Program-made: the position numbers and the translations under genes
The notes under the pieces: model-generated
What the model was told of the DNA's origin: nothing
The model's input: only the letters and a program-made list of their open reading frames with translations
The model's database searches: none
Part shown: in pieces, positions 1-10,978 of the stretch
Numbering within the stretch: position 1 is the first letter of the stretch
How the letters are laid out: each line of letters starts with the position of its first letter
Assembly: GCF_030463535.1 (NCBI RefSeq)
Contig: NC_132892.1
Span: 33,906,109-33,970,108, forward strand
Origin: Salminus brasiliensis
Taxonomy: Eukaryota > Chordata > Actinopteri > Characiformes > Bryconidae
Direction: 5' to 3'
Length of the DNA stretch: 64,000 nt

Positions 1-1518
1 TGTACTATAGTGAAAGTATGGTACTGTATCTCAATCTAACTCAATTAAAAGAGCTGAAACTGTACTATAGTGAAAGTATGGTACTGTATCCCAATCTAAC
101 TCAATTAAAAGAGCTGAAACTGTACAATAATGAAAGTATGGTACTGTATCCTAATCTAACTCAATTAAAAGCTGAAACTGTACTATAGTGAAAGTATGGT
201 ACTGTATCTCAATCTAACTCAATTAAAAGAGCTGAAACTGTACTATAGTGAAAGTATGGTACTATATCTCAATCTAACTCAATTAAAAGAGCTGAAACTG
301 TACTATAGTGAAAGTATGGTACTGTATCCCAATCTAACTCAATTAAAGAGCTGAAACTGTACTATAGTGAAAGTATGGTACTGTATCTCAATCTAACTCA
401 ATTAAAAGAGCTGAAACTGTACTATAGTGAAAGTATGGTACTGTATCTCAATCTAACTCCATTTAAAAAGCAGAAACTGTACTATAGTGAAAGTATGGTA
501 CTGTATCCCAATCTAACTCAATTAAAGAGCTGAAACTGTACTATAGTGAAAGTATGGTACTGTATCTCAATCTAACTCAATTAAAAGAGCTGAAACTGTA
601 CTATAGTGAAAGTATGGTACTGTATCTCAATCTAACTCCATTTAAAAAGCAGAAACTGTACTATAGTGAAAGTATGGTACTGTATCCCAATCTAACTCAA
701 TTAAAGAGCTGAAACTGTACTATAGTGAAAGTATGGTACTGTATCTCAATCTAACTCAATTAAAAGAGCTGAAACTGTACTATAGTGAAAGTATGGTACT
801 GTATCCCAATCTAACTCAATTAAAAGAGCTGAAACTGTACAATAATGAAAGTATGGTACTGTATCCCAATCTAACTCAATTAAAAGAGCTGAAACTGTAC
901 AATAATTAAAGTATGGTACTGTATCCTAATCTAACTCAATTAAAAGCTGAAACTGTACTATAGTGAAAGTATGGTACTGTATCTCAATCTAACTCAATTA
1001 AAAGAGCTGAAACTGTACTATAGTGAAAGTATGGTACTGTATCTCAATCTAACTCAATTAAAGAGCTGAAACTGTACTATAGTGAAAGTATGGTACTGTA
1101 TCCCAATCTAACTCAATTAAAGAGCTGAAACTGTATTATAGTGAAAGTATGGTACTGTATCCCAATCTAACTCAATTAAAAGAGCTGAAACTGTACTATA
1201 GTGAAAGTATGGTACTGTATCCCAATCTAACTCAATTAAAGAGCTGAAACTGTATTATAGTGAAAGTATGGTACTGTATCCCAATCTAACTCAATTAAAA
1301 GAGCTGAAACTGTATTATAGTGAAAGTATGGTACTGTATCTCAATCTAACTCAATTAAAAGAGCTGAAACTGTACAATAATGATTTGATGAGTACTGTAT
1401 TACAGCATACATCACAAGAGAAGAAACTGTGCTGTGGTGAAAGTATGGTACCGTATCCCAATCTAACTCAATTAAAAGAGCTGAAATTGGACTATAGTGA
1501 AAGTATATTAAGGGCACT
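1..1518. repeat. 60-bp satellite/minisatellite array
   Basis: About 25 head-to-tail copies of a unit of 58-60 bp containing GAAAGTATGGTACTGTATC. Single-base variants and 1-2 bp length variants distinguish the units. Positions 301-480 and 481-659 are the same three-unit block, marked by a variant unit with CCATTTAAAAAGCAG, so there is higher-order duplication of about 179 bp. The array decays after about 1370 and runs off the left edge of the window. Short open frames inside it are a by-product of the repeat. Confidence 0.95.
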
Positions 1519-1982
1519 GTATCACATATTTTCCTCTGACAGTTCCTTATATTTTCTCTTTTACGTACATGTAAAGTTTTCTTTAACACCAGATAAAGCA
1601 GAATATCTTACCTGAGATCACGTAGAGGGTAAAAATTAAGATCTTCATCTTTCAGATGTGGCACGCTTCCACATGTCGTACTCTTATAACAGAAGGTCTT
1701 CCTCCTTTGATGTCCTCTGGAAGTTTCTACGGTGGGGTCTGCCTTATAATGGGCTCCTACCATTATAACACAAAGGCCAAACCAGTCATAAACACTGCCA
1801 TCTATTGGAGAACAAATATTAAGGCTACACCACAATTCAGAAGAAAATGCATTTGAACAGAATAATGCTTGAACGAGCTACATTATCTGCAACATGTGTT
1901 TGTTTAATATTCGTATAACACCCTGATCGTCTCAAACTGGGAAATACAAAACATACTGACCAGATTTGAAATTATTTGACTT
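1519..1982. other. Intergenic, nothing recognised
   Basis: Short non-homologous frames occur on both strands. I see no domain, repeat or splice-supported exon. Confidence 0.5.
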
Positions 1983-2397
1983 TATATGTCCAAATGTTTA
2001 TGAACACCCCTTCTAAAAAATGCATTCGACCACTTTAAATTGCACCCATTGCTGACACAGACACATAGACAGCTTGTCTAGTCCCAGGTGTGGGCTAGTG
2101 GGGTTTAAAGCCCCCCAGCATGATGGGTGTTGCTCCATCCAATACTTTTTAGGGATGAGTTGGGGATGGATGACGTGGGGTGGTGATCATCCAACATCCT
2201 GACTTCACCAATGCTCTTTACTGAATCCAGTCAAACCCTCACAGCAATGCTGAAGTAGAAATGTAGTAGAAAGCTTTCCTTCTTTGGACAGTAGAGACAA
2301 TTACTCCAACAAAAGCAGGATCAGCTCTTTTCAATATCCTTGATTTCCAAAGTAGCAATAAATAAACAGGTGTCCCAATACTTTTGTCTACATAATG
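1983..2397 (+). mobile_element. Tc1-like MITE (family A), full-length but eroded
   Basis: The left end resembles TATATGTCCAAATGTTT and the right end CAATACTTTTGTCTACATAA. The two are inverted complements of each other and sit at TA. The body carries the landmarks shared by all copies here: GCTTGTCTAGTCCC, AAGCCCCCCAGCAT, CTCCATCCAATACTTTT, ACAGTAGAGACA. There is no coding capacity, so it is non-autonomous. The terminal sequence and TA site point to the Tc1/mariner superfamily. Confidence 0.8.
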
Positions 2398-3160
2398 TTT
2401 CCCAACGTCCTTCCTTCCTCCCTCCCTCTCGGCTCTGGCACACCTGCAAGGGTTTGATCATTAACTAACAATATCAATATGACACATAACTGCTATGTGA
2501 AGAATTTAGATGGCCTATTTCCCCTTGGTTCATTGTGTGACCCACTTAATCAATGAAAAAACTGATATAGAAATTCAATTTTTTATTTTTATCCAATTGG
2601 ATTCGCCTCAATCCGACAGTCACCAAGATCTAACATCACTTTAGTAACAAGTCTAAACTGAAACAGACTTTAAACAAGCTGAACCATGTAAATAAGCTCT
2701 GAGATGTTGAAACTAAAGAGCCTTTAACAGGTAACGGCATAATAAAACAATGAAACACTCAAATGTCTCATTCTTTTGTCCATTGTCCACCAAAGAAATC
2801 AACACCTTTGGTCTGTGCTCCTCCGGAAACTCTAAGAAGGAAGAGGAAGGTTGAAAGGAAGTCTCAGTAACTATAGGAATTTCATCTGGGCCACCAGTTC
2901 TCATCCTGAAGTCAAGTTCCTCAGCAGGTTCCTCTACCATGAACTATTTTAAACCAAACCCAGTCTGAACGACGGTTTTCCAATCATTAACATTTTGAGA
3001 AATCAATGGAATTCTTCTGGAATTAACTAAATTAGTGCTGGACACTGGCCCTCCAAGACCAAAACCGAGGCCCCGTAAATTGTGCTTGATAACAGTCCAA
3101 AAAGGAACGCATTAGGACACACCTCCCCAATTAAGAGTACAGAGATATCCATCACTATTT
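2398..3160. other. Intergenic, nothing firm
   Basis: An antisense open frame at 2713-2940 looks protein-like but has no recognisable domain. It lies 3' of the broken zinc-finger remnant on the same strand. I do not call it a gene. Confidence 0.4.
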
Positions 3161-3229
3161 CTCCATAATGTCTATAAGCCTCCGAAGCATTAACATCACT
3201 ACGTCAAGTGTTCTTAACCCATCTTCTAA

Positions 3230-3890
3230 ACTCAGAGAAGAACAGGCCAACCCTTTCCATGGTCCGTCCATGGCTACGTTGTCTTTGCAGTGTGTATTTT
3301 CTGAAGGCTTCTCTCCACTATGTTTTCTCTGATGAACTTTGAGGCTGGCTGAGTGAGCGAAGGTCTTCTCACACTGAGAACACTGGTAAGGCTTTACTTC
3401 GGTATGGACTCTGAGGTTGGAACGCCTGGTTTCCCACAGGTAGAGCACTCGTGAGGTTTCTCTCCAGTGTGAACGCTTGGCTAATACCGTTAAATTCCGA
3501 AAACGCCTTCCCACAGACAGAGCACTGGTAGGGCTTTTCTCCAGTGTGAATTCTCTGATGGGCTTGGAGGCCCAAAGGCAGAGCAAGAGCCTTATCACAC
3601 TGGGAACAGCAGTGAGGCTTTTCTTTAGTATGGCTCTGTTAATGCTCCTGCATCACATGTGGTGGGGGTTTTCTCCGGTGTGAATTATCCGCTGCCTTGT
3701 AAACAATGCAGAGTTGGAGAAACACAGTTTTCCAGAGGTCAAGCACTGGTAAGATTTTTCTCCAGTATGTGTTCTCTCATGTGTTTTCAGTATGGAAAAC
3801 AGCGTTGGATGGCTTTTATCTCCACAGAGAGCATCCTGGGTTTCTGTGGTGGTCCATCCATTCTGATGGACACTTAGCTATTACTTCTTC
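3230..3890 (-). pseudogene. Broken C2H2 zinc-finger remnant
   Basis: Read on the - strand, several frames contain pieces of C2H2 fingers and their linkers, such as [31 protein letters not shown] and QCSVCGKAF. The frames shift between pieces (for example around 3420-3480 and 3590), histidines or cysteines are missing, and no long frame survives. It is a decayed finger exon. Two related sequences of about 68 bp, at 3161-3229 and 3890-3960 (sharing AATGTCTATAAGCCTC and ACGTCAAGTGTTCTTAACCC), stand at the two ends. This suggests the finger exon plus its 3' flank was duplicated in tandem before decay. It is probably related to the intact zinc-finger genes downstream, but which one cannot be said. 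Confidence 0.75.
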
Positions 3891-4008
3891 TCCGTAATGT
3901 CTATAAGCCTCAGAGGCATTAACATGACTACGTCAAGTGTTCTTAACCCAGTCTAAAGCATATTAGACTGAACGTTTTACCAACTTTTCAACATTTTTCA
4001 AAGTACAC

Positions 4009-4300
4009 TATATTGACAAAAGTATTGGGACACCTGACTTCTGAAATTTTTTTTTTTTTGGATAATCACCACCATACTTATCCCAAAAGTACTGGATGGA
4101 GCTCCACCACCATCATTCCAGAGAACACAGCTCCTCCACTGCTCCACAGCTCAATACTGGGGGGCTTTATACCCCTCTAGCTCACGCCTGGCATTATTAG
4201 GCAGCATGAAGCCAATAGGTTTATGGTGTTGGAGTCTTATTCTATTGGCAGTACTTCTCCACAGGGACTAGACAAGCTATGTGTGATATGAACACTGGTC
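4009..4300 (-). mobile_element. Family A MITE, partial, reverse orientation
   Basis: Begins with the terminal sequence ACTATATTGACAAAAGTATT. Continues with the reverse complement of the MITE body (CCAAAAGTACTGGATGGAGC, CTCCACTGCTCCACAGCTC). About 80 bp of the body after the terminus is replaced by a T-run, and the opposite terminus is missing. Confidence 0.75.
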
Positions 4301-4399
4301 TGGTACTGGTTTGGTTGGTCAATCATTCTCCTTTAGACCCACTAATGTTGCCACCAGTGTCCTGAACTGAGTCACTTCTGTCTGAAGAGCCTCCAGCTT

Positions 4400-4428
4400 T
4401 GATATATATATATATATATATATTAATG

Positions 4429-4475
<47 letters not shown>
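4400..4475. repeat. (AT)n then (AAT)n microsatellites
   Basis: An uninterrupted AT run is followed within a few bases by about 16 AAT triplets. Confidence 0.95.
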
Positions 4476-4477
4476 TG

Positions 4478-4980
4478 TGGTCTCAATATATTGTATTGTG
4501 TACAAAAGGCCCATTTGTGGGAAAATATATTTCCTGGCCTCAATATATTATATATTTTTGGAAGCCTCAATATATTTATTTGTGGCCTTAATTAATTCTT
4601 TTCTGTCTTTAATATATTTCTGGTGGCTCAATATATTAAGAATAATTATTTTCTGGCCTAAATATATTGTGTTGTGTACACAAAAGGCCCGATTGTGGGA
4701 AAATATATTATATCCTGGCCTCAATGTATTACATATTTGTGTTAGCCTCAATATATTTATTTGTGGCTTTTTTTGTCTTAATATATTATCCTGTGGCCTC
4801 AATATATTATCTTGAGTTCTCAATATATTTCTGGTGGCCTCAATATATTAATAATAATACATTTTGTTGCATAAATATATTGTTTTGTGTACACAACAAA
4901 TATTATTAATAAATAAATTATTTCCTGGCCTCAATATATTATTTATTCATCTTAATATATTATCTCGTGGCCACACCTTA
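4478..4980. repeat. AT-rich irregular tandem repeat
   Basis: The motif GGCCTCAATATATT recurs about ten times at irregular spacing. A longer pair at about 4490-4525 and 4660-4705 (TGTACAAAAGGCCC / TGTACACAAAAGGCCC, then GTGGGAAAATATAT) shows internal duplication. No coding signal. Confidence 0.7.
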
Positions 4981-5194
4981 TTAAAAAACAATTAAGGGAT
5001 TCCTAGACTGGAGATCTGGAGCAGTTATGCAGCGATTGACACTTAAATTGTGTATTTAATTTAGTAAATAATGCTATCAGTGCAGTTTACAGTACATTTA
5101 GAGTCATTTTTATTTAAAAAAAATAATAATAATATTAGTGCAAAAACGAGGTGCCTTGTTGTTGTTATTTGCCTGTCGCATAGCAACCGCCGGT

Positions 5195-5265
5195 GCAGGA
5201 AGTAGCAATGCGGTGAAATTCCAGAAGACCAATCACAAGCCACAACCTGTTCACGCCCACTTTGA
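5195..5265 (+). promoter_or_regulatory. Orphan copy of the zinc-finger gene promoter core
   Basis: AAATTCCAGAAGACCAATCA followed by CAAGCC and CACGCCCAC matches, in order, the block around 5500-5550 upstream of the first zinc-finger gene and the block around 10800-10855 upstream of the second. It keeps one CCAAT box but no recognisable exon follows. It looks like a third, truncated copy of the duplicated promoter. Confidence 0.5.
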
Positions 5266-5504
5266 TCTTGTGAACGACAATGAATTTGGTTGTGTTATTT
5301 TATTGATAAAAATAACACATTTACAGTTTTTTTTTAAATACATTTATATAAAAATCAACACCACACTGCATATTTTTAAAATTAATAATCGTCTTTTGAA
5401 TTGAAGTGAAATTGCACTGTTACATGGCGTGAATATTTTCTAAATAATAAATAATTATTATTTATATATAATAATAGTAATAATTTTCCACCGTGTCAGG
5501 ATTT

Positions 5505-5680
5505 CCGACGACCAATCGCAAGCCGTTTCCTTACGTACGCCCCCTGATTGACACTCAACGCAGCCAATCAGAGCAGGAATGTTAGTGTGACGTCGCGACA
5601 CCGCAGCACAGATTGACGAAGAAAATGGCGAAAGCGTTTTAGAGGCAGTGGAGCTTCGGCGGAGAGCTGAAGATGAGAAT
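5505..5680 (+). promoter_or_regulatory. Promoter and 5' UTR of zinc-finger gene 1
   Basis: A GC- and CpG-richer island in AT-rich surroundings. It carries two CCAAT boxes (5512-5516 and 5564-5568, NF-Y type) and a near-CRE TGACGTCG at 5588. The 5' UTR contains a tiny upstream frame, ATGGCGAAAGCGTTTTAG (5625-5642), which ends before the proposed start codon. The same arrangement recurs at 10795-10978. Confidence 0.6.
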
Positions 5681-7766
5681 ATGGTGAGTTCAGACAGCAC
5701 GCTACTGAGCTGTGAGGATGATCTCCGCACTTTCTGCCCATAATCTGCACTGTTTAGCTAGGTAGAGTTAGCCAGCCAGTGTCCTCCTCCTAGGCTGCGT
5801 CCAGACAGTCAAGTCTGGGTGCCTAGATTTTGCCTGATCTGGTAAGCATGTGGATTGACTTGCATTAGGGCTGAGCCTGTGTGTTCAGGGAGGCTCTGAG
5901 CTGCAGATCAGACAAAATTGAGACAGTAGCCATATCTAGGAGGGTTTATGATGTTATTCTGTAGCTCAAATCAGGTGGGAGAACCCTAAACTGATGAACT
6001 GAGGGTGACACTGTCCTTTTTGGAACCTAAAGCCAAAATTTTTTTAAGCCCTGAGAAATTGCCACCCTCATTTTTTGGCCCAGCTTCCATTACAGTTGGA
6101 TGGTGGACCTGCTAAGATCCCAACCCAAGCCATTGGCAAGGACAAGTGACTGTCCTTCTGTGTTCTTCTACCATATTCCTTCAGTGATCACCTTCCAAGA
6201 TAGCTAATAATTCTGGAAACCTTGTCTAGGAACCTAAATATTGTACGTTTTAAATGTAAAAATCTTTTCTATGTTTATCAAACAGGAATTTCCAGACCTC
6301 AGACCTTCTCCTCTCCCCAAAATGAAACCAGTGCATCACCAAGAAGACGGCGATGGAGACCTGGAGGGTGTGGACAGGGTGTTGGTTGTTATTAAAACAG
6401 AACCAGATCATCCAGAGGGAATCGGTTCCTTCGTTGAAGAGCAGCACGTCCTGCAGCTGCCGGAGAACGCATCCAGTTCGTTCCCCTCGATTCCTGCAGG
6501 GAGGTGGGGAGGTGGATCTGAAAGGGAGAGCCAGCATACACTCGAGGATGATGATGATGAGGAGGAGGAGGAGGATGTACGCAGCTCACTCGTCGTTATT
6601 AAAGTGGAGCCAGATGAACAAGAACTGGGTTCCGGTGGTGACTTCCACGCCCCTCATGAGCTGGAGATGGTGTCCAGTCTGCCAGCTATGGGGAAAAATG
6701 AGCATAACCTTGAGGGAATGCCTTACTTTTCCTACTGTGAGGAAGATCCAGAGCATGAAAACAGCCGAACGTCTCCAATAGAGAATACGAACTTAAATAC
6801 GTCGGGTGAGTGAATGGCTGTAAATGTGAAAATGTAAATAAATAATGCAGTAAATAACCTTGGCTTTGATATTTTTCCATTTCAGGTGAGCAGAGCCAGC
6901 CAGCATCTGTGGCACAGCATAAAGAACCGAGGCCTTATTGCTGCTCTGAGTGTGGAAGGACGTTCTCTAAATCCTCACCCTTTTACAGTCACATGAGAAT
7001 TCACACCGGTGAGAGGCCCTTCCAGTGCTCTCACTGCAATAAGACTTTCATTCAGTCGGCTACCTTTAAAATCCACCAGAGAATACACACCGGAGAGAGG
7101 CCTTACCAGTGCTCAGACTGTGGGAAGACTTTCAAGCGCTTAGATAGCCTTCGGATCCATCAGAGAACTCATACCGGTGAGAAACCGTACAAGTGTTCTC
7201 ACTGTACGAAAACATTTGCCCGGCTAGATATTCTCCAGAACCACGAGAGAACTCACACCGGAGAGAAGCCGTACCGGTGCTCTTTCTGCTCTAAGAACTT
7301 TACCCGGTTGTGCATCTTTCAGATCCACCTGAGAACCCATACTGGAGAACGGCCTTACCAGTGTTCAGCCTGCGGGAAGAAGTTCGTGGACCTTTCGAAT
7401 CTTAAGAATCACGAGAGGATACACACCCAAGAAAGGCCGTATCAGTGCTCCCTGTGTGAGAAGACCTTCATCCAGCTATCCAGCTTAAATAGCCACATGA
7501 GAAAGCACACCGGAGAGAAGCCTTACCAGTGTACCATCTGCGGGAACAGATACAGCGCCTCATATACTCTTCACGACCATAGGAGGAAAAAACACATGGC
7601 TTCCTCCATCGCCGCTCCATCTTCAGCGGTTCTGCTGTCGGGACCTGTTCTACCACCGTTTGAAACGAATGAATCCGTGAGGTACAATCAAATGAGTAGC
7701 ATCCCTGTCCCACACGGTAATGGATCAAATATTGACCCTTCAATAAATACCTCGGGTTTGTTGTGA
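5681..7766 (+). CDS. C2H2 zinc-finger protein 1 (8 fingers)
   Basis: Predicted exons: 5681-5683 (the ATG alone, donor GTGAGT), 6286-6805 and 6886-7766, together 467 residues. The start is chosen because an in-frame stop at 5588 precedes it with no other ATG between, and because the second paralogue has the same arrangement. Exon 2 (residues about 2-174) is acidic, with an Asp/Glu run and two V-I-K-x-E-P motifs of SUMO-acceptor type (IKTE, IKVE). Exon 3 holds eight consecutive C2H2 fingers with TGE(K/R)P(Y/F) linkers, the last ending HRRKKH, then a Ser/Pro-rich tail. Multi-finger proteins of this kind bind DNA in the nucleus. The acidic, SUMO-motif N-terminus would fit a transcriptional regulator, but no KRAB, BTB or SCAN domain is present. 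Exon 2 and fingers 2-8 are almost identical to the neighbour at 10979-14602, so the pair is a recent tandem duplicate. Confidence 0.85.
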
Positions 7767-9169
7767 CCTATGAAATCATTTCCCTTCTCGACTCTATAAC
7801 TCTAAATAAGTGATGGACATAAGATAGAACAAAAAAAAGTGTTGGTTAATATGATGTTTTCACTGTTTGTTGATCAGTCTGTTTGACATAAGTATTGGGA
7901 CGCTAACAACCCAAAGTATGTACGAGTGATTGGGCCAAGTAATTTCTACAAAAATCTCTGATCGGATTGACCCCTCATACATGTTCAGATCTAATCATAA
8001 AATGGGCAGATATGAGCTAAATATTTCCCATTTTCCATCAACCAGTTTAACCATCATATACTCATCTAAATACATCCAATTTATGGTACACAGTTGGTGT
8101 AGTACGACCCTATACAGGGAAAGTGTTCTGTCGCCACTGGTTGGCCTGAAAAGCTCAACTTGGTTATAGAAGCACAACATTGAAGTCTTCCTGGATCGGG
8201 GCCTGGATTGTGGTAGGAGAGCCTGAGGGATGTAATGATCTCGAGGGCTAGGTCAACAGGAGCCGGATGATCCTGGTAGGGTCACCCTAGGCCGAGTGAA
8301 AATCCAAAAACGTCCCCCCAGTCCAATAAAATCCAGAACACCTGCCCAGAGAAGAGTTACTGGGACCTACTCCTGGAGCTAGGCCTATAGGTAGGGTCTG
8401 TAGGCGAGTGCCTGGTGGCCAGGCAGCCCTTGTACGCTGGCTGGACTCTGCTTGCACAAGTAACATGGGAAGACCATGTGGACCCGCCACCCAAAGAATC
8501 TGGATTGGGGATGCGATTCAATGCCCATTGGGCAGAAGGCAGTGGCAGAAGAGACTTGGCGTCATGGACGTCAGCAGTAGAAATGAGCTGTTGGTGCATG
8601 GGAGTGTTCTTGGGTTGGTAAATCCTCTGAGACTGGTGCTTCATGTGTGATCCACCAGCACTTTTAGTCTGAACTGAAAAAGCTTGAGACTGGTGCTTCA
8701 TGTGTGATCCACCAGCACTTTTAGTCTGAACTGAAAAAGTTTGACTTTGTACTCAATTCTGGGTTTAATGATCTCCTAAAGATCTAAAAGTTGGCAAATT
8801 TTGACAGAATTCAGATTGAATTGCAATTGTACTACAAAGCGTCTTATTTGTATTACTGTTATTATTTATTTGTTATTTTTTTTCTAATGTTATTAAAAGT
8901 GTTTTCACACTACAGCTTTTTTCTGGACCCAGCTCGCGGACCTTTGCTCTTCGGGTTCGGGGCGTTTGGTCAAGTGTGAAAGCTGATTTCGAGCCCAGGA
9001 GCTGTTCAGAAAGCTAATCTTCAGTCCTCCTGAAACCTGTGGTCTGGGGTTCGCTTCAAGTGGCTTCTTGTATCCAAGGAAAATAATAATAAAAATATAT
9101 AAATAAACAGATGAATCAGGGTCCTGGGCAGAAAGCCACACGAGCCCAGTGTGAGTCCTGGGAGAGGAC
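7767..9169. other. 3' flank of zinc-finger gene 1, intergenic
   Basis: Contains no gene I can support. Parts at about 8625-8650 and 8790-8870 (GGTGCTTCATG, GACAGAATTCAGATTG, CTTATTTGTATTA) have counterparts in the 3' flank of the second gene (about 14618-14640 and 15298-15370). The tandem duplication therefore included downstream sequence. Mixed frames at 8287-8701 show no domain. Confidence 0.5.
8629..8742. repeat. 57-bp perfect-looking tandem duplication
   Basis: Two adjacent copies of a 57-bp unit starting GAGACTGGTGCTTCATGTGT and ending in GAACTGAAAAAG. They differ only at the 3' end. Confidence 0.85.
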
Positions 9170-9460
9170 TAGGGCTAGGCGATATGGTAAAAATACTATA
9201 TCATGATATTTAAAGACGATATTTATCACGATACATGTAAATCATGCAGATCCTCTGAATACAGTGATTTCTACTCAACATCTGCTGCTCTTCATCTAAT
9301 GAACCCTTCAGTCTAATCACACTGTTAGTAATGAACCCTGCAGCTGATCAGTGTTTATTTACATTAACAGTCTCCTCCATATGATTAGAGAAGTTATTAC
9401 TATCACCATGACCAAAATGTATCACGATACGATAAAATATCATCATATTATCCAGCTCTA
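9170..9460. mobile_element. MITE family B (TAGGGCTGGGCGATATG termini)
   Basis: The left end TAGGGCTAGGCGATATGG and right end CATATTATCCAGCTCTA are inverted complements. The body has CAACATCTGCTGCTCTTCAT and GCAGCTGATCAGTGTTTATT, repeated in two more copies at 17763 and 18241. No coding capacity. This end sequence is common in fish non-autonomous DNA transposons; the superfamily is not assigned here. Confidence 0.75.
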
Positions 9461-10789
9461 GTATGGACTTGTATATTCGGGAACAGATACCACACCCTAA
9501 GGATACTGTGTTATTACTATTATTATTATTATTATTATTATTATTGCCCTAGCCACCTGACGAGGTGATTGCTTATCAAAGTCCTGTCAAAGCCCTCAAC
9601 TGTGGACAGGGAGAACCTGTACATTGGCCATAGACCACACGGATAAGCCAGAAGCCTGAGGTTACTGATTCTTAAGGGGTTCACACTAGTACCTAAAAGC
9701 AAAATTCTACTTTTTTTAGATGACGATTTAATGTTGGGCAGTTTTGCTCAATAAATGAATGTAAAAACTATAAATCTGTATAATTGACTTCTCTTTTCTA
9801 GTTTTAGTGCTATTGAATTCCTAGCAGGTTCAATTTATTGCAAAAGTATTCAAGTATTAAAGTCATTAAAGATAAAAATAAAATTAAAATAAAAATGACG
9901 CCCAGATTCTTTCAGCTAGTATTGTATTGCACACCAGTGTTGTTAATTAAAAATTCCTGACGGCTTAGGAATTATTATCTTCACCCATCCTTCCTGCAGA
10001 TCTCCAATCCTGTGTTGTTTAGCCTTGTGTTTGGGACAGGGCGTGATTTATTTCAGTATTTCCCTGTATTTTGCACCATCTGTCCAATTTTGTTGAGGAA
10101 TGGGCAGTGTTAGGTTAGCTGGGTCACCGATTCTTTCGGGCAAACTCCAAATACGCTGTTATACAGTGTTTATTTATTTATTTATTTATTTATAAATACT
10201 TAGTAATGGCTTTTTTCCCCACCCACCATACAAACCATTTTCATTTAGAGCTTATTATAGTTTGCATTTTTTTTTTTTTTTTCTTGTTTCCTTGTAATTG
10301 GTTTAGATGTATTGGTATGTTTTGGTTGATTGGTTTGTTTCTAGGTTCCCAATATTTTGCTGAAACTGATTAAGAATTCTGGAGGTTTTTTTTATGCATT
10401 CCAGATATATGTCTTTATTTAAAATAGATAAATTTATATGCAAAAAAAAAAACAAAACAATAATAATAAAAAAAATAATAATAATAAAAAATGGAATAAA
10501 GGACCATTGTGTAACCTGCGTTTTTTGTTGTTTGGTTATCTGCTTTTACATCAAATTTACATCAAAAGAAATTAAATATTAAACGCTGTTAAATGTTATA
10601 TTTACTTATTTTATACCCAGCAACACCACATTATACATTACTGATAGTTCTGAATATTGATATTCTGAATATATTGTGTTACATATTTTAAAATCCAACT
10701 AAAAAACTAAACATTTTAGTACTTTTAGCATTTTAATTAAAAACTAAAATTTAAAAATTAAATTAAATAAAATAATTTTCTGTAGAAAT
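9461..10789. other. Intergenic, AT-rich
   Basis: Contains an (ATT)n run at 9511-9545, a TTTA run near 10170 and A/T homopolymers near 10270 and 10441-10490. No gene seen. Confidence 0.55.
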
Positions 10790-10794
10790 GACTT

Positions 10795-10978
10795 CTCGCC
10801 GTGTCGGGATTCGCGCCGACCAATCACAATCCGTTTCCCCACGCACGCACACTGATTGACACCCGGCGCAGCCAATCAGATCGGACTTGTTCCAGTTTGG
10901 TCGCGACACGTCAACAAACAAAAATGGCGAAAGCGGCTGAGAGGCAGAGGAGCTGTGGGCAGAGCTGAAGATGAGAAC
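10795..10978 (+). promoter_or_regulatory. Promoter and 5' UTR of zinc-finger gene 2
   Basis: A duplicated promoter matching 5495-5680. CCAAT boxes lie at 10820-10824 and 10872-10876, with GCGCAGCCAATCAGA conserved between copies. An upstream frame beginning ATGGCGAAAGCG (10924-10968, 14 codons plus stop) replaces the 5-codon one of gene 1. The CRE-like site of gene 1 is not kept. Confidence 0.6.

Noticed and set aside
1-1518. CRISPR-like array
   Set aside because: Units are contiguous and nearly identical with no unique spacers, and the DNA is vertebrate; it is a satellite.
1268-1615. 115-codon frame at the left end
   Set aside because: Translation of the 60-bp satellite.
2713-2940. 75-codon - strand frame with protein-like composition
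   Set aside because: No domain, no matching splice partners found, and its neighbour is a dead zinc-finger exon.
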